Source: Phycisphaerae bacterium | Lineage (GTDB): Bacteria; Chloroflexota; Anaerolineae; 4572-78; J111 | Assembly: GCA_028285035.1 (NCBI GenBank) | Contig: JANQQF010000107.1 | Coordinates: 12,963 to 76,962 of the forward strand | DNA length: 64,000 nucleotides | Direction of reading: 5' to 3' | In this document: positions 42,835 to 51,936 of the stretch, piece after piece | How the letters are laid out: each line of letters begins with the position of its first letter | Position numbering within the stretch: the stretch's first letter is position 1 | Notes under the pieces: model-generated | What the model was told of the DNA's origin: nothing | What the model saw: the letters and a program-made list of their open reading frames with translations, nothing else | Database searches by the model: none | Program-made: the position numbers and the translations under genes

Positions 42835-43227
42835 ACTGAAGCAGCGCGAGAAATTTATCTCTCTTAATCTTCAAATCAATATTTGCGCTCGCAAGATCAA
42901 ATCGGTCGACAAAGGATGAGACCTATACATTATGGTGAGTAGCTCTAATGAGGTTTCAGAGCGTATCGAAGGGGCGGCGCAAGCGACGATTTTTTGCCAA
43001 CTTGCATCCTTCGATACACGCCCCACTGCGTTCCGCGCACTCAGGATGCTACCCCCGTAATTCTGTCCCATCACTGAATGACACCCAGATAGAGGATTAA
43101 ACATTACATTTTGCTTTACTTGAGGTAATATCAGTTAAGTATGCTACAGTTTAAAGTTCGAGGAAAAGCTATAACACCTCAAGATTTGGCTAGTTTACTT
43201 TAGACCCTGAAGAAGGAAAGGATTTTA
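42835..43227. other. 393-bp intergenic region with a dispersed-repeat-like inverted element
   Basis: There is no gene. The middle holds the GTATCGAAGG/CCTTCGATAC element annotated below, followed by CGCCCCACTGCGTTCCGCGC. The right end is AT-rich and carries the promoter and AAGAAGGAAAGGA site of the RDD gene. Confidence 0.5.
42963..43017. repeat. Inverted repeat GTATCGAAGG (10-bp arms)
   Basis: The arms at 42963-42972 and 43008-43017 are perfect complements with 35 bases between. The downstream flank is GC-rich, unlike its surroundings. It is probably part of a dispersed small repeat or a MITE remnant, but only one copy lies in this window. Confidence 0.45.
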
Positions 43228-43749
43228 ATGGAAAACAGAAAATTTGCTGGATTAAAGCCCCGCTTGATGGCATTTCTCCTAGATTATTTGATTATATTGA
43301 TATACATTAGTGCACTTGTCATTTTTGCTTTGGTCATCACACCAATGCAAACTCTGTTTTCAAATCCAGTTCAAAGTGATATTGTCGCCTTCTCGATTCT
43401 AGTTTTGCCTGTACTTCTATATTTTGCCTTACAAGAAGGGGGGAGGCAGCAGGCCACGTGGGGTAAAAAAAGAATGCGGCTTGAGGTTATCAATATCCAA
43501 GGGAATCGCTTAGACTTAAAGCTGGCCCTGATACGAGCAGTTATCAAATTTTTGCCCTGGCAGATTGCCCATACTGCCATTTTCCAGAGCACTCAGGCTG
43601 GAGAGCTACCCCAACCGATTGTTTGGACATTATATATACTTGCCTATGGGCTGATCATTATTTATGTAGTTACTATTTGGAAACACCCCAGGCACCGTAC
43701 AATCTACGACTGGGTCGCTGGATCTGCTGTTGTCCATGACCGAGAATAG
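43228..43749 (+). CDS. RDD-family membrane protein
   Basis: This 173-residue protein has four hydrophobic segments. The family mark is visible at the start: GLKPRLMAFLLDYLIIL, with Arg then Asp in the first helix, and near the end the GRQQATWGKKRMRLEV and HRTIYDWVAG blocks (second conserved Asp). RDD proteins are small membrane proteins of unknown or transport-related function, and some are Na+/H+ antiporters. AAGAAGGAAAGG precedes ATG at 43228. Its last 46 bases overlap the AraC gene on the opposite strand, so the genes converge. Confidence 0.9.
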   Translation: MENRKFAGLKPRLMAFLLDYLIILIYISALVIFALVITPMQTLFSNPVQSDIVAFSILVLPVLLYFALQEGGRQQATWGKKRMRLEVINIQGNRLDLKLALIRAVIKFLPWQIAHTAIFQSTQAGELPQPIVWTLYILAYGLIIIYVVTIWKHPRHRTIYDWVAGSAVVHDRE

Positions 43750-44504
43750 TCTTCTGGCAACGGACTAAGGGACTTGATATAAGCCAGGATTGAGGTGCCC
43801 ATCATCCGTCTAAATTCATTTGATAGATGAGCTTGATCCGTGTACCCACACTCTAGGGCCAATTGAGCCAACGAAAATGTGGGGTACCGGTGAAGAAGAT
43901 CCAAAAACCTTTGCATTCTTAACATTGTACAAACTGTCTTGGGGGATACCCCTGTGTGCACTAAGAATAGACGCTCTAAATGTCTTTTACTCACCCCGAC
44001 AACAAGGGCCAATTCTCGAACTGAGATATTGCCATAAACCCTCTGGGCAACATCCAGCGCAAACAAGACATTGTGGTTTAAGAAGTGATCCGATGCTGGA
44101 TATCGTTCACTCATTTTTATCTCAATTAAATGCTTATGCTCGGTCCAGGTTTTCAAAGTCGATATTTGATCAGCTAAACTTTCTAAATCAATCCCCAAAA
44201 CTTTGTTGACACCTACAGATGTGTCTTTCAAATCTTTCAGCAACGTATCAGCAAAGAGCGGCCCAACAGTTGGCGCAAAGTGTACACCAATATAGTTAGC
44301 CCCCTCAACAAAGGGGTAATGCTTTTGTTGGGTTACAGGCCCAGACAAAACAACTTCGACATCCGATTGATAAATTTTGATGACCAATTGAGGGCCAAGG
44401 CTTGGCAGGGCAACATGTCCTTCATTTGGATCAACATCTGAGTCACTGGTCCAAATCGCTCTGACTAAATGCTTTAAATGATTGGGGCGGGTCTCTTGAT
44501 ACAC
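43704..44504 (-). CDS. AraC-family transcriptional regulator
   Basis: This 266-residue regulator has an N-terminal sensor part of about 160 residues (DUF6597-like, with YPFVEGANYIGVHFAPT) and two helix-turn-helix elements at the C-terminus: ISVRELALVVGVSKRHLERL and LAQLALECGYTDQAHLSNEF. The second carries the usual GYxxxxHLxxxF pattern. GTG at 44504 follows GAGG. It overlaps the 3' end of the RDD gene. The SRPBCC gene lies about 100 bases upstream on the same strand and could be its target or simply share the message. Confidence 0.9.
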   Translation of the reverse strand: MYQETRPNHLKHLVRAIWTSDSDVDPNEGHVALPSLGPQLVIKIYQSDVEVVLSGPVTQQKHYPFVEGANYIGVHFAPTVGPLFADTLLKDLKDTSVGVNKVLGIDLESLADQISTLKTWTEHKHLIEIKMSERYPASDHFLNHNVLFALDVAQRVYGNISVRELALVVGVSKRHLERLFLVHTGVSPKTVCTMLRMQRFLDLLHRYPTFSLAQLALECGYTDQAHLSNEFRRMMGTSILAYIKSLSPLPEDYSRSWTTADPATQS

Positions 44505-44605
44505 ACATTCCTCTTAATGAACAAAGTTGCTGCCTCAAACAGCAGTAGCTAATAAATTTCTTTTCCTTGAACCGCCGGGTAAAATCTAAAATTATAATTG
44601 GGTCA

Positions 44606-45010
44606 CTATGTTTGTTGCATTTTTTGGATGACGCCATTCACATACGAGTCCCATCCTACATCGTGTCTAGCTCTGCTTGCTTCGCTTTGAAAACCTGAGT
44701 GAACGATGTTTATTTCAGTTCCATCAGGCAGTTCATTAAAATCAACGACGATTTGAGTAATCTCTCCATCATTGTCCCACTCCCAAGTATATACCAATTG
44801 GGCAGGATAAGATAAGGTTAAAAATTCCCCAGTCATAACAGACACGCCCTGTGGAGTTTCTACCATTAACTTCAATAAACCACCAACATTTGGCTCAACC
44901 TCAATTTTGCTCACAGGCGGAATAATTGTTTCTGGTGAAATCCAGGCATTAAAAAGTTGGTCTCTGGTGAGATTAACCCGATAATTTTTTCGAATTGTGA
45001 GATTAGGCAT
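44606..45010 (-). CDS. SRPBCC/AHSA1-family protein
   Basis: This 134-residue protein has the Aha1-C / polyketide-cyclase-like pattern: an N-terminal DQLFNAWISPETI, then VGGLLKLMVETPQG, then VYTWEWDNDGEITQIVVDF and a C-terminal DVGWDSYVNGVIQKM helix. These small ligand-binding proteins often sit beside ArsR or AraC regulators and may bind a hydrophobic molecule. A common pairing, SRPBCC with a regulator, is seen here with AraC. ATG at 45010 follows AAGGGAGAAAAC. Confidence 0.88.
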   Translation of the reverse strand: MPNLTIRKNYRVNLTRDQLFNAWISPETIIPPVSKIEVEPNVGGLLKLMVETPQGVSVMTGEFLTLSYPAQLVYTWEWDNDGEITQIVVDFNELPDGTEINIVHSGFQSEASRARHDVGWDSYVNGVIQKMQQT

Positions 45011-45436
45011 GTTTTCTCCCTTAAATTGCAGTATTCGTATACTCGCTAAAATACAATCAAATGACTAGATATTACCTGTTCAGACATAATCCGTCTTGTA
45101 AAAATGCGACATAGGCCTGAAAGATACCCCTTAGATCGTTGAAATAACAAATCAAACTCACTTCATAAAATTCGACCAAGGTTGCTTCCTTTTCTGAAAA
45201 ACCTTGTCTCCTATGTAGACAGCTTAATTCAAGCTAAATTAAGCACATAGGAGATAGCTTATCACTGAACAATTACAACCAGCATTACAAAACAATATGT
45301 CGTTTAATATCCACTTTCTTGAAGCTTGCCTCTACGAATTCAAGCCCCTATAATTCAACCCATATTCACCCCACCAACATATCATTGGTTGCACGTGTCA
45401 AGGAAGACACGATTTATAAAACAAAGGAGACATAAA
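45011..45436. other. 426-bp intergenic region with a long hairpin
   Basis: There is no gene. The hairpin at 45208-45253 is annotated below. The right end is the leader of the HSL-type esterase remnant, with AAAGGAGAC before ATG 45437. Confidence 0.5.
45208..45253. repeat. Composite hairpin (17 bp, with a 5-base bulge)
   Basis: CTCCTATGT (45208-45216) pairs with ACATAGGAG (45245-45253), and GCTTAATT (45222-45229) pairs with AATTAAGC (45237-45244). The pairs are nested, with a five-base bulge on the left and a 7-base loop. No T run follows, so it may be an operator, the end of a small mobile element, or a leader structure. Confidence 0.5.
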
Positions 45437-46400
45437 ATGCATCCACTTAGAGATCCACAGTTAGTTGAGGGCTTAGAGATGTTTTATCAGGTGGTCCCCG
45501 GCGGGTTCAATCTTGATGATATCCCTGGAACGCGCCAATTTCTGGACGGTCTGATTGCCGCGATGGCAGCGCAAGCTCCGGAAATTCCAGGGGTTGTATC
45601 GAGTGATCACCAAGCCCCAGGAGCAGACGGTACCCCAGATGTTACGATCCGGATTTATCAGCCTGAGGACCGTTCTGAAACTCTACCAGCGTTACTCTGG
45701 ATTCATGGAGGTGGGTATGTTTTGGGCAATCTTGAGACTGATGATATCAAAGCAAAAATGTTGGTCACTGCCTTGAATTGTGTGATTGCCTCCGTCGACT
45801 ATCGACTAGCCCCGGAGCATCCTTTCCCTGCGCCGCTGGATGACTGTTATGCGGCGTTAAAGTGGCTGGCAGCGAGTAGCAGACCAATTCGATATTGATC
45901 CAGCGCGTATCGCCATTGGTGGTGTCAGCGCAGGTGGGGGGTTAGCCGCTGGGCTTGGCTTGCTGGCCCGAGACCGAGCCGAGGTCGATATTTGCTACCA
46001 GCTTCTGATTTACCCGATGATTGATGATACCAATGTTGCCCAAGCTGGCCCAGACATCCCTGATACACCACTCTGGAGCCGTGCCAATAACTTGGTGGGC
46101 TGGCGGTCTTATCTTGGGCAAGAGCCAGGCGGTGAGGGCATCTCAGAATATGCTGCTCCCTTCCGCGCCAAAGATGTCAGCGGCTTGCCACCAACCTATA
46201 TCGGGGTCGGCACCCCAGACTTGTTCCGTGACGAGGATATCGCTTACGCCCAACGGTTGATCAAAGCGAATGTCCCCACCGAACTCCACGTTTATGCGGA
46301 CGGATTCCACGGCTTTGATACATTTGCGCCAGAAACCGATACCTCCAAACGATTTATCGCCGAGTATATCGGCCTCTTATCCCGAGCCTTGCACGGTTAG
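45437..46400 (+). pseudogene. HSL-type alpha/beta hydrolase (esterase), split by a +1 frameshift
   Basis: The first frame runs from ATG 45437 (AAAGGAGAC site) to about 45885 and encodes the oxyanion motif WIHGGGYVLGN and SVDYRLAPEHPFPAPLDD. After KWLAA it stops in TGA-context garbage. The next frame resumes at ADQFDIDPARIAIGGVSAGG, which carries the nucleophile Ser (GVSAGG), and ends with the catalytic His in YADGFHGFD. One extra base near 45865-45885 explains the break; no slippery site is visible. Restored, the protein would be about 320 residues, normal for the HSL family. It is a pseudogene or an assembly artefact. Confidence 0.85.
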
Positions 46401-46481
46401 TCAAAAAATTTCAACACATAGGTGGCGTTGGCCCATCTCTATCGTCAATGCCACCTCAATTTTGTCCTCGGGTAAATCAAA

Positions 46482-47972
46482 ATGACCAAACCAAACATTG
46501 TCTGGCTGACCAGCGATCATATGCTGTATGCCCATCACAAACGGCTGACGGGCTATCCCCAGCTAAAAACGTATGACCGGATTTGCAATGAAGGTATCGA
46601 GTTCAACAACGCTTTTTCGGTGACGCCTTTATGCCAACCTTGTCGAGCTTCGCTCCTAACAGGGGTCTATCCCCATCGACACCGAATGATTCTGAACGAT
46701 GGTCAGGCGGGAGCGAAATTGGACTTTGCACCTGACGAGGCGTTGTTCAATCGCCCCCTGGAGCAGGCGGGCTATCGAGTCGGTTACTTTGGCAAGTGGC
46801 ACACAGGCGAGGAACGGATCGCTAAGGATTACGGCTTTGAGGGCTTTTCCTGCCCCGGCTATGGTCACCCCTACTGGACAGATGAATATGACGATTATCT
46901 GACCGAACAGGAGTTGCCGCAACCAGAGGTCGAAATCGAGCGGTGGGTAGGTTTTCCCGAATGGACGGGGCGCTCCATCCGATTGGTCGATTTCCCAAAA
47001 CCCTACGCCAGCCCCTACTTTCTGATGGAGAGCAGCGGCATCCTCAAATCGCCCGTTGAAACGCATGAAGCCTACTTTTTGGCCCATCTGGCTAATCGCT
47101 GGCTGGAGGATGCAGCCAGTAGTGATCAGCCGTTTTGTCTGCGGGTTGATCCGTGGGGGCCGCATCATCCCTTTTGGGTGGCCGAACCGTTCTTGAACAC
47201 CGTTGATCCGGCGTCCATCCCACCATACCCCTCGTTTGGCAATGACTTATCGCATCGCCCCCAAAATCATCGAGATTTGTTAAAGTACCGTCAAGAGTAC
47301 GCAAATCACCCCGAGTGGTCAGACTGGCAATGGTTTATCACCCGGGCCCACGAGCACGCCCATCTGGTGGACGCCGCTTTGGGGCGTATTCTTGATAAGT
47401 TGGATGAACTGGGGCTAACAGACAACACGATTGTCATCTACACTGTGGATCACGGTGGGGCGTTGGGGAGCAACGGCCAATTGGTTGACAAAGGCTGGAT
47501 AATGACAGAGGAGACGGTGCGCATTCCCCTAGGAGTCCGTTGGCCGGAGAAAATTGCAACGGGTCAAAATACCGACAAATTCGTGATGAACATGGACATA
47601 GTGCCCACGGTGCTAGAAGCAGCCAAGGCCACGATACCCGATCCCTGTGACGGGCATAGCCTATTGGGTTTGTGTCAAAATCCCACAAACACATCCTGGC
47701 GTGATGATCTGATGCTGGAGCATCACGGCCACTACGATGAAATTTATCTGCAGCGTCAGCTACGTTATGGTCATTACAAATACACCGCTCATCTCAATGA
47801 TCGCCACGAGTTGTATGATCTCAAAACCGATCCGTTTGAGTTGGATAATTTGATTGATAATCCAGATTACGCTGAGTTACTCAAAGAGATGAGCGAGCGG
47901 CTAAGACAGCAAATGGAAAATCACAAGGATGATGCATCGGAAGCCCAAGCACTCTTAACACAATTACCCTAA
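46482..47972 (+). CDS. Sulfatase (formylglycine-type)
   Basis: This 496-residue enzyme begins PNIVWLTSDHML, with a metal-site Asp12. The modified Cys motif is PLCQPCRASLLTG, with Cys51 in a C-x-P-x-R core (CQPCR). Alkaline-phosphatase-fold features follow, including the HTGEERI loop, DPWGPHHPF, and the C-terminal TVDHGGALGSNG (Asp-His). It would need a formylglycine-generating enzyme, which is not in this window. No signal peptide is seen, so it is probably cytoplasmic or exported in a way not visible. The substrate is unknown; choline sulfatase and arylsulfatase are both possible. Confidence 0.9.
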   Translation: MTKPNIVWLTSDHMLYAHHKRLTGYPQLKTYDRICNEGIEFNNAFSVTPLCQPCRASLLTGVYPHRHRMILNDGQAGAKLDFAPDEALFNRPLEQAGYRVGYFGKWHTGEERIAKDYGFEGFSCPGYGHPYWTDEYDDYLTEQELPQPEVEIERWVGFPEWTGRSIRLVDFPKPYASPYFLMESSGILKSPVETHEAYFLAHLANRWLEDAASSDQPFCLRVDPWGPHHPFWVAEPFLNTVDPASIPPYPSFGNDLSHRPQNHRDLLKYRQEYANHPEWSDWQWFITRAHEHAHLVDAALGRILDKLDELGLTDNTIVIYTVDHGGALGSNGQLVDKGWIMTEETVRIPLGVRWPEKIATGQNTDKFVMNMDIVPTVLEAAKATIPDPCDGHSLLGLCQNPTNTSWRDDLMLEHHGHYDEIYLQRQLRYGHYKYTAHLNDRHELYDLKTDPFELDNLIDNPDYAELLKEMSERLRQQMENHKDDASEAQALLTQLP

Positions 47973-47979
47973 ACGTTCA

Positions 47980-48013
47980 GTAAGGAGTCCAAAATGCACT
48001 TTGGACTCCTTAC
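47980..48013 (+). terminator. Terminator between sulfatase and FAD oxidoreductase (convergent)
   Basis: A perfect 14-bp stem (47980-47993 with 48000-48013) with a 6-base loop is followed by TTTCGTT. It lies between convergent genes and may act on both. Confidence 0.85.
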
Positions 48014-48067
48014 TTTCGTTAGATCAAGACCTAACAGGTCTATTCTTTGCCAAGCGCTTAAACAAAC

Positions 48068-49411
48068 CTAGCTCCACGGAAACGGACTATTCGACACCGG
48101 GTGCAATCGCCCCTCGGCAAAGCGCGAGAAGCGGAACGGTTCCAGCAAGACCGATTTTTGTCCACAAATCTCTTCGGCCACCAGCTTGCCCACGCCCAAC
48201 ATTTTGTAGCCGTGATTTGAGTCGGCGATGATGAAGCAATTTTGGGCAAAAACATCAAAGATGGGGAAGCTGTCGGGGGTAAAGCAGCCGATGCCGCCAG
48301 ATGGTTCATTTTTGTATTTTGGCATCGTACCGGAGAAGCGCTTCTGGCAATGGGCCAGGGCTGAAACCCACATGTGGGCAAATTCAGGGCCAACAATAAA
48401 TTCTGGAGACTCGGGACCATATGGATCAATTCTGACCTCGCCAGCAGGTTTTTCGACGATGAACGGGGCAGCTCCACCTTGCACCCCGCCAAAGTGGAAA
48501 TCGGGCTTGTAGTAAATCCCCCACATCTGCTCGGTAATCAACGAGCCATCCTCATCGGAGTGGAGGGGGCTATCGCTGTCCACGTGAATAACGGGCGGCA
48601 TCGCCCCATCGTTGGTGACTTGTAACTTAGGGTCAATACCCAGTGTTCCTTCCTGCAATGACCAAAAAACCCACATCGGCACATCTTTGGCAAAAGAACC
48701 ATCGTTTGGATTCTTAATGTCGATGGTCTGAGGCAGATCCAACATCTTCCAGAAGTTATAAACCCACGGCCCAGCCCCAATGACGACATAATCGGTCTCA
48801 ATGTCACCTAGCTGCGTTTCGACCGCCGTAACCGCGCCATCGGCCCCGCGCTTGAAGCCGGTAACGGTCACACCGGACATAATCCGTACGCCCTCGGCCT
48901 CAGCTTTGCCAGTCAAGCCGTACATCGCCTTGGTGTTGTTGGCATAACCGCCGGGCTTCTCGTGTAACACCGAGGTGATTCCTTTCGCCTGCCAATCGTG
49001 AAAGATCCCTTGCATATATTGCAGGCTCTCTTTTTCACCTTCAACAAAGACCGACTCGTAGCCGATGGCCTTTTGCTGCTCGTAAATCGAGGCCACATCT
49101 TGGTGCATCGACTCGGGGCTGATTTGCATGTAACCAACTGGATGGTAGCTGTAGGCTTCAGGATCACTTTCCCACACCTTGACGCTGTGGGCCATTAATT
49201 CGCGCATCGCGGGTTGGAAGTAGTTGTTGCGAATAACCCCACAGGCAATCCCGGTGGCCCCGGCACTGATGCCGGATTTGTCCAACACGATAATGTCCTG
49301 CCCACTACCTTTGCCTTGCGCCTTCAATTGTAAGGCCAAGTGATAGGCGGTACTCAGGCCGTGAATACCGGCCCCAATGATAACATACGGTGAATGATTT
49401 GGAAGTGACAT
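48068..49411 (-). CDS. FAD-dependent oxidoreductase (DAO family, sarcosine-oxidase-like)
   Basis: This 447-residue protein has dinucleotide-binding motif YVIIGAGIHGLSTAYHLA (GxGxxG at about 13-18). FAD-binding DKSGISAGATGIACGV and the later IETDYVVIGAGPW segment are present. The C-terminal GCFTPDSFPIFD and ADSNHGYKMLGVG blocks fit the DAO superfamily (sarcosine, glycine or dimethylglycine oxidase types). It has no signal peptide. ATG at 49411 follows GAGGATAAATT. The amine substrate is not determined. Confidence 0.9.
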   Translation of the reverse strand: MSLPNHSPYVIIGAGIHGLSTAYHLALQLKAQGKGSGQDIIVLDKSGISAGATGIACGVIRNNYFQPAMRELMAHSVKVWESDPEAYSYHPVGYMQISPESMHQDVASIYEQQKAIGYESVFVEGEKESLQYMQGIFHDWQAKGITSVLHEKPGGYANNTKAMYGLTGKAEAEGVRIMSGVTVTGFKRGADGAVTAVETQLGDIETDYVVIGAGPWVYNFWKMLDLPQTIDIKNPNDGSFAKDVPMWVFWSLQEGTLGIDPKLQVTNDGAMPPVIHVDSDSPLHSDEDGSLITEQMWGIYYKPDFHFGGVQGGAAPFIVEKPAGEVRIDPYGPESPEFIVGPEFAHMWVSALAHCQKRFSGTMPKYKNEPSGGIGCFTPDSFPIFDVFAQNCFIIADSNHGYKMLGVGKLVAEEICGQKSVLLEPFRFSRFAEGRLHPVSNSPFPWS

Positions 49412-49469
49412 AATTTATCCTCATTGATATGATAAATTGTAATTTGAGTGGATTTTTAGCAAGAAGTAT

Positions 49470-50144
49470 TTATTCAGAACCAAACCCTTTGCCAAATCGG
49501 TCAATCCGCTGTTCAATTTCAGAGACGATTTCACGTACAGCGACAACATCGGTCTCGCTCAAATAGCGGGAAAGTTCTTTTAGCAAAGGCTCAACATCAG
49601 GTCGATAACTAAACATCAAGGTTGCGACATCATTCTCATAAATGCCGACACGAGCAAAGTTACCCTGTCGATAGAGCGAAGGGAGGGCATATAATTTTAG
49701 TAGTAGCAACCCTTCCACAGTGGCACAGGGAATTTTTTGTTCCACAAATTGTTGGATGGTTACATAATGTGTTTGTACATTATCAAAGAGTGGATTGCGG
49801 GTGAATAAAAGATCGATTTGTAATTCACCAAACTGACCTCGGGCAAAATTCATATCCTGGCTCGTGATTTCAATCTCAGGCAATTTTTCTAATGATGAGA
49901 CAGCCATAATCAGATCAATATCTTCGGTATTGCGACCTTCTATATATTGTAACAGGGCAATTCCCCCAACGAGCAAATAATCAATCTTTCGCTCTTCCAA
50001 TAATGAAAATAAACGGGCGACGTTTTGCAACAAGGTATCAGAATTCACAGGGCCCTCACCCAAATTTCTAAAGTTAAATATGGTCGCATTTTGAATAACT
50101 TTACCAATATGAATTTTTGGTTTTAAATGTGTCGATGTTGTCAT
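49470..50144 (-). CDS. Nucleotidyltransferase-fold protein (AbiEii/DUF6036-like)
   Basis: This 224-residue protein has the polymerase-beta-type pattern YLLVGGIALLQYI and then GRNTEDIDLIM, which gives the G-(x) and D-x-D metal residues at about 60-83. The later part is helical (VEGLLLLKLYALPS). Toxin AbiEii and many orphan nucleotidyltransferases share this; here no obvious AbiEi-type antitoxin or HEPN partner lies next door, so toxicity is unproven. It is 58 bases upstream of the FAD oxidoreductase on the same strand. It faces the tRNA-Ala pair on its other side. Confidence 0.7.
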   Translation of the reverse strand: MTTSTHLKPKIHIGKVIQNATIFNFRNLGEGPVNSDTLLQNVARLFSLLEERKIDYLLVGGIALLQYIEGRNTEDIDLIMAVSSLEKLPEIEITSQDMNFARGQFGELQIDLLFTRNPLFDNVQTHYVTIQQFVEQKIPCATVEGLLLLKLYALPSLYRQGNFARVGIYENDVATLMFSYRPDVEPLLKELSRYLSETDVVAVREIVSEIEQRIDRFGKGFGSE

Positions 50145-50207
50145 TACAGGTATCTTACGTCAAAGAGACAATTTTGCCAATATGTGATATTGACATCACC
50201 ATCACTT

Positions 50208-50235
50208 TTGACAAAATACAACAATCCGCTATACT
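50208..50235 (+). promoter_or_regulatory. Strong promoter for the tRNA-Ala pair
   Basis: TTGACA (50208-50213) and TATACT (50230-50235) are 16 bases apart and 16 bases before the first tRNA base. Confidence 0.8.
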
Positions 50236-50250
50236 CTTCTTTTGCCGCAC

Positions 50251-50325
<75 letters not shown>

Positions 50326-50360
50326 TGATAAGGCATTATCAACAAAATAACACTTCGTTT

Positions 50361-50434
<74 letters not shown>

Positions 50435-50452
50435 TTCCTGTTTCAACTTTTT

Positions 50453-50482
50453 GCCCAGGATTAAACGCCTGGGTTTTTGTTT
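50453..50482 (+). terminator. Terminator after the tRNA-Ala pair
   Basis: A CCCAGG/CCTGGG stem (50454-50459 with 50468-50473) has an 8-base loop, followed by TTTTTGTTTT. Confidence 0.85.
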
Positions 50483-50628
50483 TCTCATAAAATGATGGTA
50501 TCTTCTCTTAATAATGTTAATAGAACCAACTATGTAAAATATCGAGCTTTGCCAAAGAGTTTATAAATGTATATACTTACTGGAATCCAGTCAATATTTT
50601 GCCTGGGTTCATGCTCATCGGAGGTATC

Positions 50629-51867
50629 ATGAGCGATACAACTTGGAAACCAGAACTATTAGCACCAGCAAAAAATCTAGAGCGCCTAAAAGTAGCGATT
50701 ACTTACGGTGCGGATGCGGTCTATGTTGGTGGCCAAAAATATGGGTTACGAGCACGGGCTGATAACTTTACAGATAATGAGCTAAAAAAGAGTGTGGCTT
50801 TTGCTCACGCCCACAATGCGAAGGTCTATGTCACGCTCAACGCCTTTTTGCATGATGCCGATTTTGCAGGATTAACTGAATATTGCCAATTCTTGGAAGA
50901 CATCGGCATCGATGCAGTCATTGTCTCCGATTTAGGCGTTTTACGCCACGTTCGACGCAGTTGCAACATTGACATCCATCTCTCTACCCAAGCCTCTTGC
51001 TTAAATGGCTACGCCGCGCAGGTCTGGCGAGAAATGGGGGCAAAACGCCTTATTTTGGGGCGAGAGTTAACCATTGCCGAAGCAGGGCAAATTCGAAGTC
51101 AGGCCAATATAGACGTAGAGATGTTCACACACGGGGCAATGTGTATGGCCTATTCGGGGCACTGCACGATCTCCAATTTCACGGCTGGTCGCGACTCTAA
51201 CCGAGGTGGATGCGCCCAATCTTGTCGTTTTCCGTATGAGTTAAAACAACCTAGCAATTTGGATGTCATTCCCCTCCAACAAAATTTTAATGAGGACGAG
51301 GCTGTGACCTTTATGTCCTCTAAAGATTTGTGGGGGATCAACCAAATTCCAGACTTCTTTGAACATAAAATTTGCTCATTAAAAATCGAAGGTCGTATGA
51401 AATCGTCATTTTATGTGGCGACAACGTGCAAGGCGTATCGACAACTCATCGATGCCTATGCTGATAGAACGATTTCGAATGACCTCATTAATAAAGTTTC
51501 TCGTGAATTAAAGGCTGTCCCTCACCGCGATTACTTTGCTGGCTCATTAGATGCCCCGGCCGGACAAGACTCCGTATATGATCAACTGTCGGGGATCAAT
51601 ACAGGACAACATAAATATTTAGGTATTGTGCTTGACACCACACCCGAACAGGTTGTGATGCGCTTGTTTGAACCCTTGGCCACCGGTGATGAGATTGAAT
51701 TATTGCCCATCCGCCAGGATCCAATTCGCTGGCAAGTCAATGAGTTTTATTCACTGGCCGGTGAAAAATTAACAAAGATGCGACGTGATAGCTTGATTTG
51801 TTTGCCTCGGGCTGAGGCCTTGAGCGATATTACAACGTTTAACGTTGCTCGTATTCCAGGAGCGTAA
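50629..51867 (+). CDS. trhP: Peptidase U32-family tRNA hydroxylation protein (TrhP-like)
   Basis: This 412-residue protein starts at ATG 50629, after CGGAGGT. It has the U32 head PELLAPAKNLERLKVAITYG and YVGGQKYGLRARADNF, and the cysteine cluster HGAMCMAYSGHC followed by RGGCAQSCRFPYEL, the four-Cys Fe-S pattern of TrhP (YegQ). TrhP-type enzymes form 5-hydroxyuridine at wobble U34. The next four genes all belong to, or fit, the same tRNA pathway, which supports this call over a protease. The protein is cytoplasmic. Confidence 0.9.
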   Translation: MSDTTWKPELLAPAKNLERLKVAITYGADAVYVGGQKYGLRARADNFTDNELKKSVAFAHAHNAKVYVTLNAFLHDADFAGLTEYCQFLEDIGIDAVIVSDLGVLRHVRRSCNIDIHLSTQASCLNGYAAQVWREMGAKRLILGRELTIAEAGQIRSQANIDVEMFTHGAMCMAYSGHCTISNFTAGRDSNRGGCAQSCRFPYELKQPSNLDVIPLQQNFNEDEAVTFMSSKDLWGINQIPDFFEHKICSLKIEGRMKSSFYVATTCKAYRQLIDAYADRTISNDLINKVSRELKAVPHRDYFAGSLDAPAGQDSVYDQLSGINTGQHKYLGIVLDTTPEQVVMRLFEPLATGDEIELLPIRQDPIRWQVNEFYSLAGEKLTKMRRDSLICLPRAEALSDITTFNVARIPGA

Positions 51868-51936
51868 AGAACCCATTTGAAGATTTAGGTCAGTCCGACG
51901 ATGTGCTGTCTGCTAATATCAAATGAAGTAGTTGTT

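Noticed and set aside
46656..47168. Possible antisense gene inside the sulfatase
   Set aside because: It is antisense to well-conserved sulfatase motifs (CQPCR and others) and has no family resemblance of its own.
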